Part shown: positions 1 to 6,255 of the stretch, piece after piece
Layout of the letters: each line of letters begins with the position of its first letter
Numbering within the stretch: position 1 is the first letter of the stretch
Assembly: GCA_050289385.1 (NCBI GenBank)
Contig: JBNKFQ010000362.1
Coordinates: forward strand, 1 to 18,982
Origin: JBNKFQ01 sp050289385
Lineage (GTDB): Bacteria > Pseudomonadota > Gammaproteobacteria > Pseudomonadales > Porticoccaceae
Direction of reading: 5' to 3'
Length of the DNA stretch: 18,982 nt
The notes under the pieces: model-generated
Told to the model about the DNA's origin: nothing
What the model saw: the letters and a program-made list of their open reading frames with translations, nothing else
Database searches by the model: none
Position numbers and translations under genes: made by a program

Positions 1-1
1 T

Positions 2-313
2 CTGATTATGGCGCTCACCATGTGGCTCAAAGTCCTCAATCTCACCCTGATTAACGCCATTCTTTACGCCGGTGGCGACAACCGCTTTTGCCTGGTCAAC
101 GACCTCATCAGCCTGTGGCTGATCGGCCTCCCCATCACCTTATATGGCGCCTTCGTCCTACAACTCGACTACCCAGCGGTGTACGCCCTGGCCCTGGTGG
201 CAGAGGTGATCAAGGCCGCGCTCGCCTATCACCGTGTGCGCGCAGGCCACTGGCTCAAAAACCTCTCCAAGGATCACCCCCCCCCAAACCCGATACAATT
301 TACGAGTGATTGA
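2..313 (+). CDS. MATE family efflux transporter, C-terminal fragment (5' end outside window)
   Basis: The open frame enters from the left edge at base 2 and stops at 311-313, giving about 103 residues. It reads as the last two or three membrane segments of a MATE (multidrug and toxin extrusion) antiporter. A hydrophobic helix follows the motif GGDNRF, then a segment LISLWLIGLP and the family's typical basic tail (HRVRAGHWLKNL). MATE proteins are inner-membrane exporters of about 450 residues driven by Na+ or H+, so roughly three quarters of the gene lies outside. The internal ATG at 8 is not a real start. A run of nine C at 277-285 lies just before the stop, so a slip there would alter only the last dozen residues. 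Family assignment is fairly secure; the substrate is unknown. Confidence 0.8.
   Translation: MIMALTMWLKVLNLTLINAILYAGGDNRFCLVNDLISLWLIGLPITLYGAFVLQLDYPAVYALALVAEVIKAALAYHRVRAGHWLKNLSKDHPPPNPIQFTSD
277..285. repeat. Poly-C homopolymer (9 C) in the 3' end of the MATE gene
   Basis: Nine consecutive C lie inside the last codons of the MATE fragment. Such tracts can slip during replication and are also a common site of sequencing error. Only the tail of the protein would change, so an effect on function is doubtful. Confidence 0.6.
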
Positions 314-556
314 TTGTCCTCGTAATTGTTTAATACCATCCGGCGGCGACTATCTGTCATTCCGGCGTCGCGACTTCGCCGTGTGACGGCTGAATTGTTT
401 GGTTGCTGCGAAGGAGAATGTCTATTTTTTAGTTTCTTTTGTTTGCGGTGAAATTAAGGTGTCGGCATATTTGATGACTAAGTCCTTCCGCAATTGTTGT
501 TTTTGATAGGAGAAATCACTAATCGAAATAAATGTAAAAAACATGCTATAAATTAA

Positions 557-580
557 ACTTTATACTTAGCTATATAAAGT
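557..580. promoter_or_regulatory. Operator-like inverted repeat
   Basis: ACTTTATA at 557-564 is perfectly complementary to TATAAAGT at 573-580, with an 8-base spacer. The dyad lies directly upstream of a possible extended -10 box, where a transcription factor could bind. It is AT-rich, so chance occurrence is possible. Confidence 0.35.
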
Positions 581-587
581 GCATTTT

Positions 588-596
588 TGCTAGAAT
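588..596 (+). promoter_or_regulatory. Candidate extended -10 promoter element
   Basis: TGCTAGAAT matches the extended -10 pattern TGnTATAAT with one mismatch. No good -35 hexamer is visible 17 bases upstream; that place is occupied by the 557-580 dyad, as in activator-dependent promoters. A transcript from here would have a leader of roughly 300 bases before the peptide ORF at 919. Confidence 0.25.
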
Positions 597-707
597 GATT
601 ATATTCGGGCATGGCTCAGCAAGCGGAGACTACTTTCAAAAGTACAAAACCGACCCGCTTTCTTCTCAGGATTTCAATTGGTTTTCCTCATTGAGAGGAT
701 GTTTGCC

Positions 708-830
708 ATGTGCCCCAGACGACAGAGTAACGATCTATATTTTCTGAAGCATCGAAAATTTGGTGGCCTTACGCTCCTGTTTTATTGGTTCGTGATCCAA
801 TATTATCGGATCAACCATTCAGTGGTGTAG
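708..830 (+). CDS. Possible small ORF, 40 residues, one hydrophobic segment
   Basis: The ATG at 708 follows GAGAGG (693-698) by 9 bases. The frame encodes 40 residues: a basic start (MCPRRQ) and a hydrophobic aromatic stretch (GGLTLLFYWFVIQYY) that could span or bind a membrane. Nothing in the sequence is recognisable as a known family. An in-frame ATG at 699 lies too close to the ribosome site. It may be a small membrane peptide or a chance ORF in non-coding DNA. Confidence 0.2.
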   Translation: MCPRRQSNDLYFLKHRKFGGLTLLFYWFVIQYYRINHSVV

Positions 831-843
831 TTAAAGGGACGAG

Positions 844-871
844 CAACAGCATAAAAATATCAACAGCATAA
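844..871. repeat. Tandem 11-bp direct repeats CAACAGCATAA
   Basis: CAACAGCATAA occurs at 844-854 and again at 861-871, a period of 17 bases with an AT-only spacer. The pair ends about 30 bases before the ribosome site of the first peptide ORF. The spacing resembles tandem regulator half-sites, but no motif of a named regulator is recognised. Confidence 0.45.
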
Positions 872-918
872 GTAGCGGTTTTTCATGCCGACATCATTCT
901 ATTGAGAGGCAACATATA

Positions 919-1011
919 ATGAACGATCTGACTATCAACACCAACATCACTAACCAGCAGGAAGCGAAAGTATACTGCGGGTGGGCGTGTGTTATATGTT
1001 GCGTAAAATGA
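919..1011 (+). CDS. Cysteine-rich 30-residue small peptide, first ORF of the cluster
   Basis: The ATG at 919 is preceded by GAGAGG (904-909) with 9-base spacing, a good ribosome site. The frame stops at TGA 1009-1011. The first half is polar and rich in Asn and Thr (MNDLTINTNITNQQEAK). The second half is YCGWACVICCVK, with four cysteines spaced C-x3-C-x2-C-C. The stop overlaps the start of the next small ORF as ATGA, a sign of translational coupling. The leader-then-Cys-rich layout would suit a ribosomally made peptide precursor, a metal-binding peptide, or a regulatory leader whose Cys codons or Cys motif sense cysteine or metal. There is no Ser or Thr in the Cys-rich part, which argues against an ordinary lanthipeptide. 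No RiPP-modifying enzyme is visible in the window. Unrecognised family; translation itself is an inference. Confidence 0.5.
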   Translation: MNDLTINTNITNQQEAKVYCGWACVICCVK

Positions 1012-1133
1012 ACGATCATTCTGGTGCTAATTATCACCGATTTAGAAAAACCAAAAAAATTAAAGTTCAAGATGAGGATGTATCGTTGATGTATGCATCA
1101 ACTTCCGCTACGGCCTATTGTCACTACAGTTGA
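1008..1133 (+). CDS. Second small peptide, 41 residues, coupled to the Cys-rich ORF
   Basis: The ATG at 1008 overlaps the previous stop (ATGA) and the frame ends at TGA 1131-1133, 10 bases before the start of the S9-like gene. It has no ribosome site of its own, so translation would depend on coupling. The N-terminal half is basic and then acidic (HRFRKTKKIKVQDEDV). The C-terminal part SLMYASTSATAYCHYS is small, hydroxylated and aromatic, with one Cys. Both small ORFs start with the same bases (AATGAACGATC at 918-928 and 1007-1017) and the residues MND. The charged leader and Ser/Thr/Cys-rich tail resemble a RiPP precursor in shape, but no family is recognised. It could also be a coupling ORF that sets translation of the downstream gene. 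Confidence 0.4.
   Translation: MNDHSGANYHRFRKTKKIKVQDEDVSLMYASTSATAYCHYS
1023..1038. repeat. 16-bp near-perfect palindrome
   Basis: GGTGCTAATTATCACC is palindromic except for one mismatched pair (C1027/T1034). It lies within the second small ORF, downstream of the first. It looks like an operator but could equally be a chance feature of the coding sequence. Confidence 0.3.
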
Positions 1134-1143
1134 GATTAAAGTT

Positions 1144-3648
1144 ATGACAGATGAATTTAAAGATAATAGAGAATTAACAAACCCTAATGCGGATACGAAG
1201 GAAGTATCTAGTAAAATTGCCGAACGCCGAGGCTTTATGCATAAAGTTGGAGTGGCCAGTGCCGCTGTTTTTACTGCTTCGGTTTCCGCCCAGGGTGTGA
1301 GTCACTCGGCGAAGCTCGGTGTAAAAGACCCAGACAAAGTCCCGCCATCACCGGACCAAAACCCAGTCTCCACCAATGAAATGCTCGCCCGCTATCAACG
1401 GGCGCAAACCCTGGATCAAGCCGCGTCTATACTACGTAATGTTGTGCTTAACGCCAGCGTAGCGCCGCACTGGATCGGCGATAGCGATCATTTCTGGTAC
1501 CTGCGTGAGACCCGGGCCGGTGAGGAATATCGTTTGGTTGACGCCGCAAAGCAAACCAATATCCCCGCCTTTGACCACGGTGCACTGGCAGCCGCGCTGG
1601 CGAAGGGCTCGGGAGAGCAGGTGAATCCGCAAGATCTGCCTTTAAGCAATGTTGAAATAGCCTTATCCCCGCCCAAAGTGACATTCACGGCCTTCAAAGC
1701 AGACTGGGAATACGACGTTGCCACTCGGCGCGTGACAAAACTGGATTACCCCCTGTCGCCGCAATGGCGGGTCTCCCCGGATGGCAAGAAGGCAGCGTTT
1801 ATTCGCGACTACAACCTGTGGGTACGCGATATGCAAAGCGGCCGGGAACGGCAGCTAACCCATGACGGGGAAGAATTTTATGAGTTCGGCTATCCTCCCA
1901 CGGTGTACGGGCGTCGGGAACTGGACCATCAGGACTTTCTTTGGTCGCCGGATTCCAAACGTCTGGTGACCCAACTGCGCGATACCCGTGCGGTGGGTAT
2001 CGGCGTGCCACTGGTGCAGCATGTGCCCCCGGATGGCAGCTTGCGTCCGAACATTATCAACCCGGAGCGCCGGGTGGCCTTCGCCGGCGATGAACAGGTG
2101 GAAGCCTGGCAGCCGGTGTCCATCGACGTGCAGAGCGGTGCCATTCAAACCTTCGATTGCCCCCCGCAACCAATCAACCATCCGCCTTATCTCGGCTATT
2201 TTTCCGCCAACCGCGGTGGATGGATCGACAACCGCTACGTCTGGTATACCCACCAACATATCGACGAAACCCATACCCGCGTGCTGAAACTGGACAGCCA
2301 TACGGGGAAATCCAGCGTTCTCTTTGAAGAGGACCCAGAGAGCTGTTTCCCGATTATCCCGAGGCAGACTCATCGCCGGGCACCGGCCATGTACCTGCCG
2401 GCATCCAGGGAACTCATCTGGTGGTCAGACCGCAACGGCTGGGCACATCTGTATCTCTATGATGCACTGTCGGGAAAACTCAAAAAAACGCTGACCCAAG
2501 GCAATTGGCTGGTTCGGAACATCCTGCACTACGACGCTGATCAGCGGGAATTATTTATCCAGACCGCAGGTCGTGGCTCCTGGCCGAACCCCTATTACCG
2601 TGACGTGTGCCGATTGAATCTCGACACCGGGGAACTTAACACCGTGGTGGCCTCGGACCATGAATATGTAGTCTATGAGCCCTATTCGGGTCCCGGCCGG
2701 GATACATCGGGGGTGTCCCCAAGCGGGCGCTATGTGGCGGTGACCCGTTCCCGGGTGGATGCTAACCCGGTGAGCCTGCTTCTGGACCGGGATGGCCGGG
2801 AATTGTTGACTGTGGAAACGGCGGACCCCTATGGCATGCCCGACTACAATGTCCCGCCGGAACCGGCGTTGGTCAAAGCGGCGGACGGCGAAACCGATGT
2901 TTATGCCGTGGTGACACGTCCCTCGGATTTTTCACCGGATAAATCCTACCCCCTTCTGGACTACACTTGGGGGCCGCCGGTCGGTGCATACAGCAACAAC
3001 AGAAGCAGCTCAGTGGGTATGCCGGCGGCGGCTTATGCAGAACTCGGCTTTATCGTGGTGCAGGTGGCCGGACGGGCCAACCAATGGACATATCGGGAGA
3101 AGGCGTTTCAGGATTATTCCAACCCGGAGGTGCCGGGTGGCGGTTTCGGTTACAAGGTCGATGCTGTGGCTGCCATCAAACAATTGGCCCAGCGCTATCC
3201 CTACATGGATATCAACCGGGTCGGCGTGGTGGAGCCTATATCCACACCGGGCGTGCTCACCGCCATGCTAGTCTACCCCGACTTCTATAAAGTCGGGACG
3301 ATCCAGTCCCCTCCGGCCGACAGCCGGCTTTTTCCCATGAACCTGTTTGCGCCGGATCATCCGCCCTACGAAGACTTCGCCGAAAATCTCCGCGGCAAAC
3401 TTTTGCTGATACAGGGCATGATGGACGATGTGGTATCGGCCGGTGCGATGTTCCGTCTGGTGGAGGCGCTGCAAAAAGCCAACAAGCGCTTCGACATGCT
3501 CGTATTGCCCAATGTGGGGCATGCCCCTTCGGACTATGTCACCCGGGTCTGTTGGGATTATCTGGTGAGGCATTTATTAGGTGCCGAGCCGCCAGAAAAC
3601 TTTAAGCTCATAGGCAGTGTCGGGGTGCGCACGTCGGGGGGAGCCTGA
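1144..3648 (+). CDS. Tat-exported S9-family (DPP-IV/prolyl oligopeptidase fold) protein with altered nucleophile elbow
   Basis: The 834-residue product has a twin-arginine signal (ERRGFMHK at 27-34, then a hydrophobic stretch to about 50), so it should reach the periplasm folded. Residues about 100-570 form a DPP-IV-type beta-propeller region (PHWIGDSDHFWY, FLWSPDSKR). Residues about 600-815 are the alpha/beta-hydrolase domain. In active S9 enzymes the nucleophile sits in G-x-S-x-G-G; here the aligned segment is PISTPG, with Ser700 kept but both flanking Gly replaced by Pro. The Asp (GMMDDVV, Asp761) and His (NVGHAPSD, His793) positions are kept. The paired-Glu motif that anchors substrate N-termini in DPP-IV was not found. 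I chose ATG 1144 because it puts the Tat signal near the N-terminus and follows the small ORF stop by 10 bases; ATG 1093 is an in-frame alternative that would overlap that ORF. Activity is doubtful. It may bind peptides rather than cut them. Confidence 0.8.
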   Translation: MTDEFKDNRELTNPNADTKEVSSKIAERRGFMHKVGVASAAVFTASVSAQGVSHSAKLGVKDPDKVPPSPDQNPVSTNEMLARYQRAQTLDQAASILRNVVLNASVAPHWIGDSDHFWYLRETRAGEEYRLVDAAKQTNIPAFDHGALAAALAKGSGEQVNPQDLPLSNVEIALSPPKVTFTAFKADWEYDVATRRVTKLDYPLSPQWRVSPDGKKAAFIRDYNLWVRDMQSGRERQLTHDGEEFYEFGYPPTVYGRRELDHQDFLWSPDSKRLVTQLRDTRAVGIGVPLVQHVPPDGSLRPNIINPERRVAFAGDEQVEAWQPVSIDVQSGAIQTFDCPPQPINHPPYLGYFSANRGGWIDNRYVWYTHQHIDETHTRVLKLDSHTGKSSVLFEEDPESCFPIIPRQTHRRAPAMYLPASRELIWWSDRNGWAHLYLYDALSGKLKKTLTQGNWLVRNILHYDADQRELFIQTAGRGSWPNPYYRDVCRLNLDTGELNTVVASDHEYVVYEPYSGPGRDTSGVSPSGRYVAVTRSRVDANPVSLLLDRDGRELLTVETADPYGMPDYNVPPEPALVKAADGETDVYAVVTRPSDFSPDKSYPLLDYTWGPPVGAYSNNRSSSVGMPAAAYAELGFIVVQVAGRANQWTYREKAFQDYSNPEVPGGGFGYKVDAVAAIKQLAQRYPYMDINRVGVVEPISTPGVLTAMLVYPDFYKVGTIQSPPADSRLFPMNLFAPDHPPYEDFAENLRGKLLLIQGMMDDVVSAGAMFRLVEALQKANKRFDMLVLPNVGHAPSDYVTRVCWDYLVRHLLGAEPPENFKLIGSVGVRTSGGA

Positions 3649-3713
3649 CGGGTCCTTTTACTGCTTTTTCAAACACTACCCTGATACGAATGACGAAAAC
3701 GAGATAATGGCAC

Positions 3714-6233
3714 ATGGCTGATCAAAGCGAACAGAACAACGATCAAACTGCCATGCCAACGCCTAGCATGGAGGGGCTTCCCGAAGGGGCCGGTTCACGG
3801 CGCTGGTTTATGAAGGGTGCAGGGGCAGCGGGGGTCGCACTGGCAGCCGGACTAACCGGGGTGAATCGCACCGCTGTGGCAGGCAATCATCCACCGGTTG
3901 GCCACGCCCCTTGCGAGCCACGAGCGGTGTCAACGGCCGATAACGACACCGTGCCAGCCGACGAGATGCTGGCCCGCTATCGGCGCGCGCGGCAGATCGA
4001 CGAGGCCACGTTTATGCCGCGCAAGCTCGTATTCAATGCCACGGTCTATCCGCACTGGATCGACGACACGGATCAGTTCTGGTATGAGCGGGAGATCCGC
4101 ACTGGCCGGACTTTTCGTTTGGTGAATGCGGCGCGGCAAACTAATGTTGCCGCTTTCGACCACCGGGCCCTGGCAAGGGCCTTGTCGAAACAGTCGGGTG
4201 AACAGATCGATCCGGACAACCTGCCGCTGGCTCATGTCGCCATGGCGTTGTCCACGCGCACGGTGACCTTTTCCGCCTTTGGCGCGGACTGGCTGTACAA
4301 CGACCACACGAAACGATGCAGCAAGCTGGACACGCCGTTGTCGCCACTGTGGCATGTATCCCCCGACGGCAAGTGGGGCGTATTGGTGCGTGACTACAAT
4401 CTATGGGTACGCGAAATGGCGAGCGGCCGGGAACGGCCATTGACCCGGGACGGCGAGCGGTTCCATGAATACGCCGGCGGTTCCACGGTATACGGTACGA
4501 CGGGCGCACCGATCACAGACGTGCTCTGGTCGCCGGATTCCAAGCGCCTGCTGACCCAGTTACGGGATACGCGCAACGTGGAAAAAGGCATGCCGTTGGT
4601 GCAGCATGTGCCTCCGGACGGCAGTCTGCGCCCGAACATTATCAACCCTGGGCGCAGGGTAGCCTTCGCCGGTGACGAGAACGTGGAAGCCTGGCAATTG
4701 CTGTCCGTCGAGGTGGAAAGTGGCACGATTCGATTTTTCGATTGCCCGCCCCAGCCGCTGAATTTTCCGGCCGGAAGCTGTTTTGGTGCCCACCGGGGCT
4801 GGTGGGGAGACAGCCGGTATGCCTATTTCGCGTACCAGCACATGGACGGGACCGATACCCGCGTATTCAAACTTGACAGTCACACCGGGAAAACCGCCGT
4901 CCTGTTCGGCGAAGATCCCGCAAACCGCTTTCAACTGATCCCGATTTCCCATCTAGCGGCTCTGGCCTTGCCGCTGCCCGAGACCAACGAACTCATCTGG
5001 TGGTCGGATCGCAGCGGCTGGTCACACCTGTACTTGTATGACACGCTGTCGGGCAAATTGAAAAACACCATCACCCAGGGTGATTGGCTGGTGCGGAATA
5101 TTCTGCATTTCGACGCTGAGAAACGCGAGCTGTTCATTCAGACGGCGGGCCGGGAGCCGGGACGCAATCCTTATTATCGCGATATTTGCCGGGTCAATAT
5201 CGATACCGGTGAACTCACCACTCTGATCGCCTCGGATCACGAATACGTGGTGTGCGACCCACGAGATCGTGTCGCTTACGGCAAAAATGCAACCGGCATC
5301 TCCCCCAGCGGCCGCTATGTCGTTACCACACGCTCCCGGGTGGATGATACACCGGTGAGTCTGCTGCTGGATCGGGACGGCCGCGAACTGATGATACTGG
5401 AAACGGCATACATTCACGGCATGCCGGAAACCTGGCACCCACCGGAGCCGGTGATGCTGAAGGCGGCGGACGGCGAGACCGACATTTACGCAGTGGTGAC
5501 GCGCCCGTCGGATTTTTCGCCGGACAAAACCTACCCGGTGATCGATTTTACCTGGCCCTGGCCGCCCATCGGTGCGTTCAGCAACAATTTCTTCGGCAAT
5601 TGGGTTTGCATGCCCCCGGCCGCTTATGCCGAGCTGGGATTTATCGTCGTGCAGGTGGCCAGCCGGGGCGGCATCCATCGGGGCGGGGAATACCGCAACA
5701 AGGTGTTTCAGGACTTTGCGGATCCCAGTGTGCCGGCCCCCTATGACCGCGCGGACAGTGTCGCCGCCGTCCGACAACTGGCCGGGCGATACCCCCAGAT
5801 GGACATCAATCGGGTTGGCGCGGTGGATCAGATCGTGACGCACGGCGCACTGAGTGCGCTGCTGGTGTATCCGGACTTCTACAAAGTGGGTACGGTGCTT
5901 TCGCCGGTGGACACCCGGCTCACCCCCATGCAAGTTCCCACGACGCATCCGTCCTACGAAACGTTTGCCGACAACCTGCGGGGCAAACTGTTGCTGATGC
6001 ACGGGATGCTGAGTAAGGAGCCGGTCTCCGCCACCTTCCGCCTGGTGGAGGCGCTGCAAAAAGCCAACAAACGCTTTGACATGCTCCTGTTGCCCAATTT
6101 GGGCGATGGCTGGAACGATTACACCACCCGCGCTTCCTGGGATTATTTTTTGACCCATTTGCTGGGCGCCGAGCCACCGGGGGAGTTCACGCTGGCCGCT
6201 GGCGGGGCGGTGAATACGGTGCGGTCGACATGA
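3714..6233 (+). CDS. Tat-exported S9-family pseudoenzyme, paralogue of the upstream gene
   Basis: The 839-residue product is a tandem duplicate of its upstream neighbour, with long shared stretches such as VQHVPPDGSLRPNIINP and VEALQKANKRFDML. It carries a near-consensus Tat motif (SRRWFMK, 28-34) and an AVAG-type cleavage region near 54-57. The propeller covers about 110-580 and the hydrolase domain about 610-820. All three catalytic positions are lost by alignment with S9 enzymes: Ser becomes Val708 (QIVTHG), Asp becomes Ser767 (HGMLSKEP) and His becomes Asp798 (NLGDGWND). The fold is otherwise full length and the frame intact, which argues for a retained non-catalytic role such as peptide binding, scaffolding or a partner of the first paralogue. 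The gap to the upstream gene is 65 bases with no clear terminator, and the tannase-like gene follows after 22 bases, so they are probably co-transcribed. Confidence 0.85.
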   Translation: MADQSEQNNDQTAMPTPSMEGLPEGAGSRRWFMKGAGAAGVALAAGLTGVNRTAVAGNHPPVGHAPCEPRAVSTADNDTVPADEMLARYRRARQIDEATFMPRKLVFNATVYPHWIDDTDQFWYEREIRTGRTFRLVNAARQTNVAAFDHRALARALSKQSGEQIDPDNLPLAHVAMALSTRTVTFSAFGADWLYNDHTKRCSKLDTPLSPLWHVSPDGKWGVLVRDYNLWVREMASGRERPLTRDGERFHEYAGGSTVYGTTGAPITDVLWSPDSKRLLTQLRDTRNVEKGMPLVQHVPPDGSLRPNIINPGRRVAFAGDENVEAWQLLSVEVESGTIRFFDCPPQPLNFPAGSCFGAHRGWWGDSRYAYFAYQHMDGTDTRVFKLDSHTGKTAVLFGEDPANRFQLIPISHLAALALPLPETNELIWWSDRSGWSHLYLYDTLSGKLKNTITQGDWLVRNILHFDAEKRELFIQTAGREPGRNPYYRDICRVNIDTGELTTLIASDHEYVVCDPRDRVAYGKNATGISPSGRYVVTTRSRVDDTPVSLLLDRDGRELMILETAYIHGMPETWHPPEPVMLKAADGETDIYAVVTRPSDFSPDKTYPVIDFTWPWPPIGAFSNNFFGNWVCMPPAAYAELGFIVVQVASRGGIHRGGEYRNKVFQDFADPSVPAPYDRADSVAAVRQLAGRYPQMDINRVGAVDQIVTHGALSALLVYPDFYKVGTVLSPVDTRLTPMQVPTTHPSYETFADNLRGKLLLMHGMLSKEPVSATFRLVEALQKANKRFDMLLLPNLGDGWNDYTTRASWDYFLTHLLGAEPPGEFTLAAGGAVNTVRST

Positions 6234-6244
6234 TCGCTACACGG

Positions 6245-6252
6245 GGAGGAGG
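6245..6252 (+). promoter_or_regulatory. Strong ribosome binding site of the tannase-like gene
   Basis: GGAGGAGG lies 3 bases before ATG 6256. It is the strongest Shine-Dalgarno sequence of the cluster, though unusually close to the start, and it fixes the start of this gene. Confidence 0.6.
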
Positions 6253-6255
6253 ACC

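Larger units (their letters stand above)
314..918. other. AT-rich intergenic region upstream of the peptide/S9 cluster
   Basis: About 600 bases separate the MATE stop from the first small ORF of the cluster. No ORF of normal gene size with convincing codon use is visible on either strand. The part around 420-600 is strongly AT-rich. It holds an inverted repeat (557-580), a TGnTAnAAT-like extended -10 (588-596), a weak small ORF (708-830) and a pair of 11-bp direct repeats (844-871). The sequence ATTGAGAGG occurs twice (690-698 and 901-909), each time about 9 bases before an ATG, so both copies look like ribosome binding sites. This is the probable promoter and control region of the downstream cluster. 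Confidence 0.5.

Noticed and set aside
2..313. The two MATE fragments as halves of one gene split by an insertion
   Set aside because: The order is C-terminal part left and N-terminal part right on the same strand, which is the reverse of a simple insertion into one gene.
919..1011. Methanobactin-type precursor as the identity of the Cys-rich peptide
   Set aside because: Length and a C-terminal Cys cluster are superficially similar, but no MbnB or MbnC-like gene is present and the core spacing does not match known MbnA peptides I recall.
1855..2373. Antisense open frame opposite the first S9 gene, and several similar frames opposite the tannase-like and amidohydrolase genes
   Set aside because: They are shadows of real genes, and their translations show no family features.
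5022..6158. Long antisense open frame (378 codons) opposite the second S9 gene
   Set aside because: It lies entirely within a well-supported gene on the other strand, has no ribosome site or recognisable domain, and such frames are expected opposite GC-rich coding sequence.
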